Notes: generated from the letters alone by a model not told the origin. Numbered from the stretch's first letter, positions 36,203 through 45,635 are shown. The stretch is 64,000 bases of DNA from Paenibacillus glycanilyticus NBRC 16618 (GCF_004000805.1 NZ_BILY01000004.1:124001-188000), one strand, 5' to 3'. A program made the numbers and translations.

Positions 36203-37738
36203 ATGAGAAACCGATTTTCATGGAAGGTTTGCACAGCTTTATCTGCTTTGATGGTGTTTAGCTCGCCTCTTTATGTTGCAAATGCTGACGCGAAGCCCAA
36301 GACGCATTACCTTGCCGCAAATTCAGAGAATGTACGCTGGGGCAATATCGGGAAAGGGGATCCGGTCCTTACCGTGAATTCCGGGGATATCGTAACGGTC
36401 GAGGCTATTACCCATCATTCCGGCGATGATTACGAGAGAATGATTGAAGGCGACGCGGGTGTAGAGGATATTTTCCACTGGGATCATGTCGAGAAGAACG
36501 AAGCGCTGCGCGGACCCGGCGTACATATTATGACCGGACCCATCGCGGTTGAAGGAGCGGAACCGGGCGACGTGCTGGAAGTGAAAATACTGGATATGAA
36601 GCTCCGGCCGAACGGGAACGAGAAATACGCAGGCAAAACCTTTGGCGTCAACGCTGCCGCCAACTGGGGCTACTTGTACGGAGATATGGCGGAGGAACCA
36701 AAGAAACGGGAAGTCGTCACGATCTATGAGATGAGTTCGGACGGCGTTACGGATTACGCTACGGCGCTGTACAGCTTCAAGTGGACGCCGCAGACCGATC
36801 CCGACGGTAAGGTGCATCCAACGATCGATTATCCGGGCGTTATTGTCGACCACGATACCGTCGAAGAGAACTTCAACGTACTGGAAGGCGTCAAGGTTCC
36901 GGTCAGGCTCCATTTCGGCACGATGGGCGTTGCTCCAAAGGAAGCAGACGTTGTTGACTCCGTCCCTCCGTCCTACTTCGGCGGCAATGTCGACGACTGG
37001 CGCGTAACGGAAGGCGCTACGATGTATTACCCGGTATCCGTACCCGGCGCGCTGCTGCAGGTTGGCGATCCGCATGCCGGCCAAGGGGATGCGGAAATTA
37101 ACGGAACGGCCATCGAGACATCCGTGACCGGCGACATTCAAGTGATTTTGCACAAGAAAGCGGATTTGAACAAGAAGCTGAACAATCTCAGCTACCCGCT
37201 CCTTGAGAGCGAGAATGAATGGGTCGTACACGGCTTCAGCTACGCAAACTACCTGGCAGAGCTTGGAGCAAATGCCCAGAAGGATATCTACAACAATTCC
37301 TCGATCGACAAGGCCATGAAGGACGCCGCGTTTAAAACAAAGGATTTTCTGATGAAAGGAATGGATCTGACGGAGGATGAAGCCTACTCCCTAATGTCAG
37401 TCTCCACCGACTTTGGGATTACGCAGGTCGTTGACGGCAACTGGGGCGTTCACGCCGTCATTACGAAAGGCCAGTTCGGCGAAGCGGAGCAGAAGACTGT
37501 AGGACTGCGAAGCGCCTTTGAAAGCTTTGGCGCCAAGGTACGCTGGAATACGCCAACGCAAACCGTAACGATCAGCTATAACGGCAACACACTTGCCATG
37601 ACGATCGGCCAGACAACCGCAACCTATAACGGGGAAAAGATTAAGCTGACCGCTCCCGTGCAGCTGTCAGGCGGAACAGCGGTCATCAGCGATTATTCCG
37701 CAAGCTTCTATCAATCCAAGCTGTCCAAAACCAATTAA
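36203..37738 (+). CDS. secreted acetamidase/formamidase-like protein with copper-amine-oxidase-type tail
   Basis: 511 residues from ATG 36203, eight bases after AAGGGAG; ATG 36197 is too close to it. A signal peptide (MRNRFSWKVCTALSALMVFSS..ANADA) means export. Residues ~35-430 are the FmdA/AmdA fold, with GDIVTVEAITHH, GPIAVEGAEPGD and the conserved GDPHAGQGDAEINGTAIE. This family releases ammonia from formamide or acetamide and is normally cytoplasmic. The last ~75 residues (FGAKVRWNTPTQTVTISYNGN) look like half of the copper amine oxidase N-terminal-like repeat common on Paenibacillus exoproteins. Substrate unverified. Confidence 0.85.
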   Translation: MRNRFSWKVCTALSALMVFSSPLYVANADAKPKTHYLAANSENVRWGNIGKGDPVLTVNSGDIVTVEAITHHSGDDYERMIEGDAGVEDIFHWDHVEKNEALRGPGVHIMTGPIAVEGAEPGDVLEVKILDMKLRPNGNEKYAGKTFGVNAAANWGYLYGDMAEEPKKREVVTIYEMSSDGVTDYATALYSFKWTPQTDPDGKVHPTIDYPGVIVDHDTVEENFNVLEGVKVPVRLHFGTMGVAPKEADVVDSVPPSYFGGNVDDWRVTEGATMYYPVSVPGALLQVGDPHAGQGDAEINGTAIETSVTGDIQVILHKKADLNKKLNNLSYPLLESENEWVVHGFSYANYLAELGANAQKDIYNNSSIDKAMKDAAFKTKDFLMKGMDLTEDEAYSLMSVSTDFGITQVVDGNWGVHAVITKGQFGEAEQKTVGLRSAFESFGAKVRWNTPTQTVTISYNGNTLAMTIGQTTATYNGEKIKLTAPVQLSGGTAVISDYSASFYQSKLSKTN

Positions 37739-37760
37739 GCCATCATCCTATTCTACTCAG

Positions 37761-37797
37761 AAAAAAGAACCGCCGGGCTGCCACCCGGCGGTTCTTC
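37761..37797. terminator. bidirectional terminator
   Basis: GAACCGCCGGG (37767-37777) pairs with CCCGGCGGTTC (37784-37794), flanked by an A-run and T-rich sequence. It lies between convergent genes. Confidence 0.9.
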
Positions 37798-37810
37798 CTG
37801 TCACGGCAGC

Positions 37811-38257
37811 TTAAATATTAAGGCCGTCCTGATTCTTATGGCGCTTGAGCAGAATCTGATTCTCAACGCGCAGTATCCCTTTTAGCGAATAGATCGACTC
37901 GTGCATGAACCGGTCCACCTCGTCCATATCTTCCACTAGATAATGAACGTGAAGCAGGCAGGGACCGGTCATCTCGTAAAGAACAACAACGCGTTCGTTG
38001 GCCTTGAGCGATTCCAGAATCTCGTCCAGATGGACAGGCTCGACCTCAAGCTCCAGGTAAGCGGATATCTTTTTGCCCAGTCTTTCAGCGTTGATAACAA
38101 TCGAGAACTGCTCGATAATGCCCTGATTCACAAGCCTGTCGATCCGCTCCTTCACCGCCACCCCCGACAACCCTACTTCTTTGGCTAGATCGGTATATGA
38201 AATCCGGCTGTTCTGCGACAGCCTCTGCAAAATATGATTATCGATGGAATCCAGCAT
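37811..38257 (-). CDS. Lrp/AsnC family transcriptional regulator
   Basis: 148 residues. The N-terminal winged helix (LDSIDNHILQRLSQNSRISYTDLAKEVGLSGVAVKERIDRLVNQGII) occupies 1-50 and the C-terminal RAM/ASNC ligand domain 65-140. Members usually respond to an amino acid. RBS AGAGGTGA before ATG 38257. It sits between convergent gene ends and stands alone; its targets are not evident here. Confidence 0.92.
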   Translation of the reverse strand: MLDSIDNHILQRLSQNSRISYTDLAKEVGLSGVAVKERIDRLVNQGIIEQFSIVINAERLGKKISAYLELEVEPVHLDEILESLKANERVVVLYEMTGPCLLHVHYLVEDMDEVDRFMHESIYSLKGILRVENQILLKRHKNQDGLNI

Positions 38258-38319
38258 GCCTTCACCTCTTTGAGGTTATTGTAACAGATCGAACTTACCT
38301 ATCTCCAGAGAGGAGTATA

Positions 38320-38350
38320 GAAAAAGACGCTGCCCCCGGGACAGCGCCTT
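38320..38350 (-). terminator. terminator of the CDF transporter gene
   Basis: GACGCTGCCCC and GGGACAGCGCC form the stem; on the minus strand TCTTTTTCT follows. Confidence 0.75.
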
Positions 38351-38357
38351 CCATTGT

Positions 38358-39347
38358 TTATACGCCAGCCTCTTGCGGCTGCCAGTTGCGGACTCCGTTA
38401 TCTTCGATAATGCCTATCGTAACGTCTGCGATCGCCGGATCAAGCAAAAGCGTGTCTCTCACCTTAAACTTGATATCATCGGCTTCCGCAAGCGTCATCC
38501 CCGGCTTCAGCTCGATTAGACCTTCAACGTGGTAATAGCGGCCTTCCTGCAAAATTCGCATCGAATAAAGATCGGTTACTTCCCCATGGGAGAAAATCAA
38601 CTGCGCAACCTTCTCTTCGACTTCGCGCGGCGCGGCCACGCCAATCAGGCCAACCATGTTATCGTAGCCTACGCGGAACGCCACCGCCACCATAAGAAGC
38701 CCGATCAATATGGTCGACACGCCATCCAGCAGCGTGAAGCTGGTAAGCGAGGTGACAACGACGGCAATCAGCGCAAGAAACGCACCGGTCGTGGCAACCA
38801 GATCTTCATAAAATACGAGGCGCGTCGGAGGTGCAGCCCGTCCGACATTCTTGAACGCCGCCCCAACAATGGCAAGACCTTTCGCCTCCGAACGCGATTC
38901 ATGAACAATTTCTTTCATTGCTTTATGTAAAACAAAGCCGTCAACGCCGATGGAGATAAGCAGGATAATAAAGTTTATCCAGAAGCCATGCGATTCCGAC
39001 GGGTGGGCCAGCAAGTGAAAGCCCTCTCTGATCGTTTCGTAAGCCATAACCGTAACGACAATAACCGCAATCATGCAAAACAGGTTAATTACACGGCCGA
39101 ATCCGGTCGGAAATCTTTGCGTCGGCTTTTTCTCGGCAAGCACGCTGCCCGCGAATACGAAGCCTTGGTTCACCGCATCCGCAATGGAGTGCATGGTGGA
39201 GGCAAACATCGCGCCGCTTCCCGTCATCACCGCAGCTACGCCTTTTACGATGGCCACTGCCGTATTCCCGACTGCCGCCGTTGCCGAAGACGTATTCCCT
39301 TTTTTCAATAAACTCCAAAAACTGTCCTTATTCCTGTCCGATTCCAC
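38358..39347 (-). CDS. cation diffusion facilitator (CDF) metal transporter
   Basis: 329 residues. Six membrane segments occupy about 20-215, with the HxxxD metal motif HSIAD in segment 2 and FYEDLVATTG in segment 5 where typical zinc CDFs have HxxxD. A C-terminal cytoplasmic ferredoxin-like domain covers 230-315. It exports a divalent metal such as Zn, Mn or Fe in exchange for protons; the altered segment-5 site leaves the ion open. The start is GTG 39347 after GGAGGG. It is monocistronic. Confidence 0.9.
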   Translation of the reverse strand: MESDRNKDSFWSLLKKGNTSSATAAVGNTAVAIVKGVAAVMTGSGAMFASTMHSIADAVNQGFVFAGSVLAEKKPTQRFPTGFGRVINLFCMIAVIVVTVMAYETIREGFHLLAHPSESHGFWINFIILLISIGVDGFVLHKAMKEIVHESRSEAKGLAIVGAAFKNVGRAAPPTRLVFYEDLVATTGAFLALIAVVVTSLTSFTLLDGVSTILIGLLMVAVAFRVGYDNMVGLIGVAAPREVEEKVAQLIFSHGEVTDLYSMRILQEGRYYHVEGLIELKPGMTLAEADDIKFKVRDTLLLDPAIADVTIGIIEDNGVRNWQPQEAGV

Positions 39348-39447
39348 TTTACAAAGTTCCCTCCATTATGTGCTTATCTTCCTAGTATAGGTAAAATTAC
39401 TTTACTACAATACGATCTTGTAAAAAAGTGGTTTCAATGTATTCGCT

Positions 39448-39489
39448 AAAAAAAATGCTTGGCATGATCAATCTCATGCCAAGCACTTT
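39448..39489 (-). terminator. terminator of the IolW-like gene
   Basis: TGCTTGGCATGA (39456-39467) and TCATGCCAAGCA (39474-39485) pair perfectly; on the minus strand a run of T residues follows. Confidence 0.9.
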
Positions 39490-39494
39490 TAATT

Positions 39495-40538
39495 CTACCG
39501 GAAAGGCAAAGCCTTCTTCTCCTCGCTGCTTTGAATGGCCAGCTCAATAATCTTAATCGTGTTTCTGGCATCTTCCGCCGCAACGGGTACTGGTTTATTC
39601 GCCGTAATCGCCTGAACCATTCCCTCGTAAAAGCGTTCATAGCTCCCCTGCAGCGTCTTCACCTTGCCGGTCTCCGTCTTGCCATCAACCGTTACCGTCA
39701 GCTCGCCGTACCGCTCTTCCCGATCCATGCCCCACTCCGGCTGACCCGGCAAGCCGCCCTTGCGCAGCATGTCCTCCTGCGAATCCAGGCCGTATTTGAT
39801 AAAGCTGCCCTTGCTGCCATGCACCTGGAATTTGGGACCATGCTGCAACACAAGCGAACCGCTGTGCAGGATAACTCTTTTCGTGCCGTAGCTCAGAATC
39901 AGGTGGAAATAATCCGTCACCTCGGAGCCTGCCCTTTGCGCCATAAGATCGGCATATACGGTATCCGGCTTCCCGAACAGATGCAGGGCCTGGTCGATCA
40001 AATGCGAGCCTAAGTCATACAGCATGCCGGAGCCCGGACCCGCCGTTTCTCTCCATCTATTGGATACTTCCGGACGGTAACGGTCATAATGCGCTTCGTA
40101 GGATGCGATCTCTCCCAGCTCGCCAGCCTCGATAAGGCCCTTGACGGTAAGAAAGTCGTTATCCCATCTCCGGTTCTGATAGACGCTAAGCAGCTTGTCT
40201 TGCTGCCGTGCCGTCTCGATCAAATCATCGGCTTCTTCCGACGAAATAACAAACGGCTTCTCCACAACAACATGCTTGCCCGCAAGCAAGGCTTGCTTCG
40301 CAAAGGTATAATGCGTCTGGTTAGGCGATGTAATCACAACCAGATCGATGCTTTCGTCGGCGAGAAGCTCTGCAAGCGAGGCGATAACCTCCGTGTCCGG
40401 CAAGTATTGTCCTACCTTTTCGGGATTGCTGGACACGACCTTTGCGATTTCCATTCCTTCAATCGATTGTATAAGTGGAGCGTGGAAAACTTGCCCTGAT
40501 AATCCGAAGCCAACCAATCCAACCTTAACCTTACTCAT
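39495..40538 (-). CDS. Gfo/Idh/MocA oxidoreductase, IolW-like scyllo-inositol dehydrogenase
   Basis: 347 residues from ATG 40538 (GAGAGGGAG upstream); GTG 40547 would add three. The Rossmann motif is VGLVGFGLSGQVFHAPL, with the family signature EKP at about 95. VYQNRRWDNDFLTVKGLIE, RYRPEVSNRWRE and YDLGSHLIDQALHLFG strongly recall Bacillus IolW, which reduces scyllo-inosose with NADPH. Another NADP-linked sugar or inositol dehydrogenase is possible. It is divergent from a DeoR-type regulator. Confidence 0.87.
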   Translation of the reverse strand: MSKVKVGLVGFGLSGQVFHAPLIQSIEGMEIAKVVSSNPEKVGQYLPDTEVIASLAELLADESIDLVVITSPNQTHYTFAKQALLAGKHVVVEKPFVISSEEADDLIETARQQDKLLSVYQNRRWDNDFLTVKGLIEAGELGEIASYEAHYDRYRPEVSNRWRETAGPGSGMLYDLGSHLIDQALHLFGKPDTVYADLMAQRAGSEVTDYFHLILSYGTKRVILHSGSLVLQHGPKFQVHGSKGSFIKYGLDSQEDMLRKGGLPGQPEWGMDREERYGELTVTVDGKTETGKVKTLQGSYERFYEGMVQAITANKPVPVAAEDARNTIKIIELAIQSSEEKKALPFR

Positions 40539-40699
40539 GCTCTGCACTCCCTCTCCGTTCTCTGTCCTGTCTCAACCAGTATAAAAGATGACATGCGGCA
40601 ATTCAATGCCAATTTAATTATTTCACTTATAAATATAATTATTAAAATTATATAAACTGATTTTAAGCAAGTGAAACATGCACATTCTCCGTATTTTGC

Positions 40700-40729
40700 T
40701 TGTCATTAAAAAGTACCGTTGCTTATAAT
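40700..40729 (+). promoter_or_regulatory. promoter of the DeoR-type gene
   Basis: TTGTCA (40700-40705) and TATAAT (40724-40729) with an 18-bp gap, 34 bp before the start codon. The wider 224-bp region back to the IolW-like start is very AT-rich and holds no other gene. Confidence 0.65.
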
Positions 40730-40762
40730 GGAAGAAGAATGGACAAATAAGGTGGGCAAAAG

Positions 40763-41530
40763 ATGACGCAAGAGGAACGGATTAACTCAATCGTTGATTA
40801 TATGAAGCTGAACCGGAAAATTAGCATGGAGGATATCTGTACCTTATACGAAGTATCCTACGATACCGCAAGGCGCGATCTGGTCAAGATGGAAGCCGAT
40901 GGCCTGATTGTCCGCGTGAGGGGCGGAGCGATTCTCTCGACCATGACAAAATCGGTGAGCAGCTACAAAGACCGATTAACTGAAGCAGGAAGCAAGCGTA
41001 CCATCGCGATGACGGCCGCCTCCCTTATCCGGGACGGAGAGCATGTCATGCTGGATACAGGAACCACAACGCAATATGTCGCCGAGTTTATGTCCACAAC
41101 GGAAAATGTGGTTGTCACGAACTCGATCGACGTTGCCGGCGTGCTCTGCGACAAGCCGCAAATCGCCATCCATTTGCTTGGCGGCATGCTTAATGCCTGG
41201 CACCGGTACGCCTTTGGGCCGCGTACGGTCGAGATGCTGAACGACATCCGGGTAGACAAGCTTTTTCTCGGCACATGCGGCCTTACGTCCGAAGGGTTGT
41301 TCACCCCAACGGAGGAGGAAGCATACCTCAAGCGGGAAATGATCAAACGGGCGAATCAGGTCATCATGCTGGCCGATTCGGCCAAATTCGATAAAAGCCT
41401 GTATCACCGCGTATGCTCGTTTGACGCTATCGATCTGCTTATTACGGACGTTAATCCGCCTGCTCCTTTCGATAAGCTGCTGCAAGACCACAATATAGAA
41501 GTGATTATCGCTTCCCCATTGCCAAAATGA
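40763..41530 (+). CDS. DeoR family transcriptional regulator
   Basis: 255 residues. An N-terminal DeoR helix-turn-helix (RISMEDICTLYEVSYDTARRDLVKMEADGLIVRVRGGA; residues 18-60) precedes a sugar-isomerase-like sensor domain (DTGTTTQYVAEF; KLFLGTCGLTSEGLFTPTEEEA). These regulators are released by phosphorylated sugars. It is divergent from the IolW-like gene, its likely target. RBS AAGGTGG before ATG 40763. Confidence 0.92.
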   Translation: MTQEERINSIVDYMKLNRKISMEDICTLYEVSYDTARRDLVKMEADGLIVRVRGGAILSTMTKSVSSYKDRLTEAGSKRTIAMTAASLIRDGEHVMLDTGTTTQYVAEFMSTTENVVVTNSIDVAGVLCDKPQIAIHLLGGMLNAWHRYAFGPRTVEMLNDIRVDKLFLGTCGLTSEGLFTPTEEEAYLKREMIKRANQVIMLADSAKFDKSLYHRVCSFDAIDLLITDVNPPAPFDKLLQDHNIEVIIASPLPK

Positions 41531-41536
41531 ACGAAC

Positions 41537-41570
41537 AAAGGGATCGTCACTTTATCGTGACGATCCCTTT
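41537..41570. terminator. bidirectional terminator
   Basis: AAAGGGATCGTCAC (41537-41550) and GTGACGATCCCTTT (41557-41570) pair perfectly around six bases, between convergent genes. Confidence 0.88.
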
Positions 41571-41616
41571 CGAAATGCCGCAGCATCGGATGCTCGCCGT
41601 TGTTCCCCGCGTCGTA

Positions 41617-42357
41617 CTATTTATACAGGTTGCCGTAACTGATCGCCAGACTTTCAAGCGGATCTCTGCGGCACAAATCCTGCTCAACCACAAGCCACTT
41701 TGTCCCGATCTCCTCGGCCGCTTGGAAGATGGCTTCAAAATCCAATACGCCCTCGCCAATCTCCGCAAAAAACGCTTCTTCACCAGCCTCCGCATCCTTG
41801 ATATGCAGCAACGGACAACGCCCGCGAAGCTTAAGCAGATATTCCGCCGGATTCAAGCCCCCGCGATGAACCCAATACGTATCGAGCTCCATTTTCACAT
41901 AGGAAGGATCGGTCTCCCGCAGCAAAATATCCAGTATGTATTCGCCGTCGAATTTCCTGAATTCCCAATCATGATTATGGTATAGAAGCTGTACGCCGCT
42001 TTGCCCCAATCGTTCGCCTATCTCATTCAGCCTGCCGGCCTTCGCGAGCAAATCTTCCTTAGATTCGAAGCCGAGGGACAACGCTGCATACTTTTCTGCA
42101 TTTACCTCTTCCAAATATTGAACTACGCTTTCCGGATCCGATTCAAGCTGCTCCAGCGAGGAGTGAAAACCGATCACTTTTAACCCAAGCTGGTCCAGAA
42201 GCAATTTTTGCTCGGCAACGGTAATTCCCACTGGAGGCGGCCCAAGCTCAATCGCTTTGTAGCCAATCTCCGCTATTTTTCTTAACGTCCCCCTGTAATC
42301 CTTGTCCAGTTGATCACGGACGGTGTAAGGCTGTACGGCGACCGGAAGATTAGGCAT
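41617..42357 (-). CDS. sugar phosphate isomerase/epimerase (xylose-isomerase-like TIM barrel)
   Basis: 246 residues from ATG 42357, ten bases after AGGAGG; the longer frame to 42390 would overlap the upstream gene. The AP-endonuclease-2 fold is seen in GYKAIELG, QLLYHNHDWEF, VKMELDTYWVHRGG and LHIKDAE, giving the Glu/Asp/His metal site. Relatives isomerise or epimerise keto-sugars or inosose. It is last of an araC-MDR-isomerase operon, 23 bp after the dehydrogenase. Confidence 0.88.
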   Translation of the reverse strand: MPNLPVAVQPYTVRDQLDKDYRGTLRKIAEIGYKAIELGPPPVGITVAEQKLLLDQLGLKVIGFHSSLEQLESDPESVVQYLEEVNAEKYAALSLGFESKEDLLAKAGRLNEIGERLGQSGVQLLYHNHDWEFRKFDGEYILDILLRETDPSYVKMELDTYWVHRGGLNPAEYLLKLRGRCPLLHIKDAEAGEEAFFAEIGEGVLDFEAIFQAAEEIGTKWLVVEQDLCRRDPLESLAISYGNLYK

Positions 42358-42380
42358 CGTTATCAAACCTCCTATCCTTT

Positions 42381-43385
42381 TTAGGACCAATCGAATAATA
42401 CCCCGTGATAATGATCTTTGTCGTTTCTAAGCCCTTCATAGGCTTGAACGGCTTGTTCCGGCTTTAGTATATGACTGATTAACGGCTCAATTGCCAGTTT
42501 TTTGAGTTTCATAAGCTCAAATATGATTTGGGAATTCCGGGTTAAGGAATGCTTCACAAACGCGTCAGGCTCAACGGGGAATATCCACTCGTGAGCGCCT
42601 TTAAACGTTAGGCAGCCTTGTCCGTCCAAATGAATATAGTTCAGCAGCTCCGTAATATTCCCTTGATATTCGCCCCGCGGACTTCCGAGCAGCACAACCT
42701 CTCCGTATTTCGCAACCCATGGCAGCCCTTCCGTTACGACCTTTGGAATTCCTGTGGCATCTATTAGCGTTGATACCCCTTTTCCGCCGGTAATTTCGTT
42801 TATATGCCCATGAACCTTGGGGTCTGACGGCAATGCATGCCCGATTCCGGATGCTGTCGCCGCCTCCAGTCGCGGTCCCGATAAATCGATTCCGATCACG
42901 GAAGCGCCTTGCAGAGAGGCTAATTGCGCGGCCATATTCCCGACTAGACCTAAACCGGTTACGGCCACATAGTCGCCAAGCTCAATCTCGGATACCCGAA
43001 TAGACGTTATCGCTACGGAAGCCATTCGGGTGAACGGCACCCAGTGAAGGGGCAGGCCTGACGGCGCTTTCAAAAGTATTCCGCCTGACGGAATGACCGA
43101 GTACAAGCTATGGTCTCCATAGTGAAACACATAGTCGCCCGGCTTAAAGCCCTGCACCTCTTCGCCAATCTCGATGACTTCGCTTACGGAAGAATAACCG
43201 GGAATTCCCGGCATGGCAAACCATCCCTCATTACCCGATAGACAGGCCAGCTCCGTTCCCGGACTGATTAAGGTAAATCTTTTCTTCACCAATAACTCGC
43301 GCTTCCCCAGCTTTGCTATATGGAAGGCATCCTCATGAACCTCGACCTGCCATGGGGCGGTAAAGACGATTTTCTTGTTATTCAT
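42381..43385 (-). CDS. zinc-type medium-chain dehydrogenase (MDR family)
   Basis: 334 residues. The GroES-like domain shows SPGTELACLSGNE and GYSSVSEVIEIGEEVQGFKPGDYV, and the Rossmann fold VTGLGLVGNMAAQLASLQGA. The classical structural-zinc cysteine cluster is missing, as in some sugar dehydrogenases of this family. It probably oxidises a polyol or sugar. AAGGAGGAG precedes ATG 43385. It overlaps the araC stop by eight bases, so the two are coupled. Confidence 0.88.
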   Translation of the reverse strand: MNNKKIVFTAPWQVEVHEDAFHIAKLGKRELLVKKRFTLISPGTELACLSGNEGWFAMPGIPGYSSVSEVIEIGEEVQGFKPGDYVFHYGDHSLYSVIPSGGILLKAPSGLPLHWVPFTRMASVAITSIRVSEIELGDYVAVTGLGLVGNMAAQLASLQGASVIGIDLSGPRLEAATASGIGHALPSDPKVHGHINEITGGKGVSTLIDATGIPKVVTEGLPWVAKYGEVVLLGSPRGEYQGNITELLNYIHLDGQGCLTFKGAHEWIFPVEPDAFVKHSLTRNSQIIFELMKLKKLAIEPLISHILKPEQAVQAYEGLRNDKDHYHGVLFDWS

Positions 43386-44295
43386 TATTAATCTCCTCCT
43401 TGGACATTACCCTGCCGCTTGTCGAATATGCCTCAATAAACTGGCTGGCTGTCAAACCGGCAATAGCTTTGAATGTTCTGCTGAATGCATGGATGGATGC
43501 AAAGCCAGCCGCTTCCGATATTTGAGTAATAGAGAGGTTACCCTCAAGCAGCTTTCTTTTTGCTTCCTCGATCCGAACATAAGTCACGTATTTATGAATA
43601 GTAACTCCAAGCTGCTCCTTAAAGAGATACGATAAGTGATTGGTCGATACCCCGGCCTGCAGGCTGATTTGTTCCAGATCTAAACGGGGATTGGCAAACT
43701 CCTGTTGAATATAAAGAACGGCTTTTTCGATAGATGCCCAGCCTTTTGTCTTCTTGCCTTTCCCTTCGTAGGACATGTGCTGATTTCTTAAGAAGTAAAT
43801 GAGCAGCTCCAGCGCCAGCGACTTCATAAACAGCTGATGGTAAGGGCGTTTGCTCAGAAATTCCTGATGAAGGATATGAAATCTTTTGTGCACCTCTAGT
43901 CTATGGGCCGGATGAATGAACGAGATAGGATACAGCGACGATAACAGCTCTTCTTCCGGCTTTATCTCGACTTGCTGCCCTTTGGAAACGCCGGTCTCCT
44001 GCCACTTGCTCTGATCCTCCCAATGGAATAAATCGAAATGAAAGATGTACTGAATCAAAGGCTCGCTGGACGCTGACCGGATAAAATGAAGCTTCATCGG
44101 CGGAAAAAGGATAGCTTCCCCTTCCTTTAACCGATACTGGACGCCGTCCAGCAGGATCTCGGCTTCTCCTTGTTCGATATAGGTATACACGTGATCGTAA
44201 TCTACCCATTCGCCCACAAGGTAGTCCGATCTCGTTATTTTTACAGAGCGGACAAAGGGCGATAGCCGCTCCATTCCGGCGATGTTGCGTTCCAT
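43378..44295 (-). CDS. AraC family transcriptional regulator
   Basis: 305 residues. A cupin-like sugar-sensing domain (YTYIEQGEAEILLDGVQYRLKEGEAILFPP) covers 1-100, and AraC DNA-binding motifs (LDLEQISLQAGVSTNHLSYLFKEQLG; LSITQISEAAGFASIHAFSRTFK) cover ~195-290. RBS CGGAGG before ATG 44295. First gene of an operon with the MDR dehydrogenase and isomerase, which it probably activates. Confidence 0.92.
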   Translation of the reverse strand: MERNIAGMERLSPFVRSVKITRSDYLVGEWVDYDHVYTYIEQGEAEILLDGVQYRLKEGEAILFPPMKLHFIRSASSEPLIQYIFHFDLFHWEDQSKWQETGVSKGQQVEIKPEEELLSSLYPISFIHPAHRLEVHKRFHILHQEFLSKRPYHQLFMKSLALELLIYFLRNQHMSYEGKGKKTKGWASIEKAVLYIQQEFANPRLDLEQISLQAGVSTNHLSYLFKEQLGVTIHKYVTYVRIEEAKRKLLEGNLSITQISEAAGFASIHAFSRTFKAIAGLTASQFIEAYSTSGRVMSKEEINNE

Positions 44296-44441
44296 AATAG
44301 CCTCCGTTTGAAAAGGGGATTTAACTATTTCCGAGTACTCGTTACACCTATCTTATTGAATTTTTAACGCAAAGTCTTTAAATAAGAAAACGTTTTTTTA
44401 ACCGTAACACCGACTATTGCGGATGTGTCCGTTAAGAACGC

Positions 44442-44476
44442 AAAAAAAAGCCGCGATGCGATGCATGCGGCTTTTT
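44442..44476 (-). terminator. terminator of the DinB/P-loop operon
   Basis: AAAAAGCCGC (44445-44454) and GCGGCTTTTT (44467-44476) pair, with further T residues on the minus strand. Confidence 0.85.
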
Positions 44477-44490
44477 GATCCTCTATTCTC

Positions 44491-45048
44491 TTATCCGGAG
44501 CGGATCTGCTTCAGCAAACTTTCATAATCGAACCCTGCCGCCGTATCAATATCAACGACCGTCCCGCCAATAGACAATGGCGCAAGCGTCTCGTTCAACA
44601 GCCGTTCTTTGTTGCCCTGCTGTTCGATCCATTCCTTGTCATTATGGCCCTTGTGCCGATCCGCTGATCCCATACGCGCATAATAGCGCTCCAAGAGCAC
44701 CCGTCCATCGGCTCTGCACATGATTTGGAAGGGCTCGAAGTCGTACTCCCGCTTCAGCTTTAGAAACTCCGCGCTTCTTAGTTCCGGACGGCCGAAGAAG
44801 CCTTCGATAACAAGCGATTGTCCGGCAGCCAGCACCTTACCCGCGAAGGAATAAAGAAAAGTAAAAGCGGCCGGCGCCAAGAGCGGCGGAGAGCCGTGCG
44901 TCTTGCAATCCAAAGCGTCAAACAGAGTCTCGTAGATCCCGTCCCGGGACAGCAAGGGAAGCTTCAAATCCTTGGACAGCCGCTCTGCGAGCGTTGTTTT
45001 TCCGGCTCCAGGGAATCCGTTCACTATAATAACCGTTGGTTTATTCAT
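44491..45048 (-). CDS. P-loop kinase-like protein (AAA_33/zeta-type)
   Basis: 185 residues from ATG 45048, which overlaps the DinB stop by eight bases; ATGs at 45063 and 45117 are possible but lie deep in the upstream gene. Walker A is GFPGAGKTT at residues 10-18, and the D of LLSRDGIYE may be catalytic. It resembles small-molecule kinases and resistance-type phosphotransferases of the AAA_33 group. Substrate unknown. Translationally coupled to DinB. Confidence 0.82.
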   Translation of the reverse strand: MNKPTVIIVNGFPGAGKTTLAERLSKDLKLPLLSRDGIYETLFDALDCKTHGSPPLLAPAAFTFLYSFAGKVLAAGQSLVIEGFFGRPELRSAEFLKLKREYDFEPFQIMCRADGRVLLERYYARMGSADRHKGHNDKEWIEQQGNKERLLNETLAPLSIGGTVVDIDTAAGFDYESLLKQIRSG

Positions 45049-45529
45049 CCGCCGAAGGGCCATAGAGGCCGGGAACCGGAATATCCAGGAGCCGCAAATA
45101 TACCCCAAGCTGGGCACGGTGATGAATCATGTGGCTTAATCCGAAGGTGCGAAGCGCCATTGCCCGCGGCTGCCGCAGAATAATATAATCACCGTTTCGC
45201 AGCGTCCATTCTTCGCTAAGCTTGTTCTCGTCGCATTCGGTAATCAACCCGATAACCTTGGCCGCATTGGCATCGTATTCCGACAGCACGTCTTCGCGCT
45301 TTTGCAAAGCCTCCCGCCGCCCCGATACAGTGGACATATCGAGTTCCGGGGAATGTAAAATAGCGGCCTGCCAGTTCAACAGGTTGATCAAATGCGTGGC
45401 AAGTCCGCCCAATGTCATTGATTTTTCATGCGGCTTCCACGCCATATGCTCATCAGGCAAGCGCTCCAGAATACGCCGCGTAATCGTCAGTTCATGTTCG
45501 GCATCCCCAACAATAAGTTGTTTCATCAT
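45041..45529 (-). CDS. DinB family protein
   Basis: 162 residues from ATG 45529, nine bases after AAGGAG; GTG 45532 and ATG 45526 are alternatives. A four-helix DinB/YfiT fold is indicated by LATHLINLLNWQ (first metal His) and LSHMIHHRAQLGVYLRLL (other two His). Members are putative metal-dependent thiol transferases (bacillithiol S-transferases in Bacillota). The substrate is not known. Confidence 0.88.
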   Translation of the reverse strand: MMKQLIVGDAEHELTITRRILERLPDEHMAWKPHEKSMTLGGLATHLINLLNWQAAILHSPELDMSTVSGRREALQKREDVLSEYDANAAKVIGLITECDENKLSEEWTLRNGDYIILRQPRAMALRTFGLSHMIHHRAQLGVYLRLLDIPVPGLYGPSADE

Positions 45530-45635
45530 CACTCGGGTCTCCTTCCGCTTTAAGATAGTCCTTTTTCATACTAGCATATTTTGTAAAAGTTTATCTATCT
45601 ACCAACATCGGATTATTAATTAACTATAACATTAA

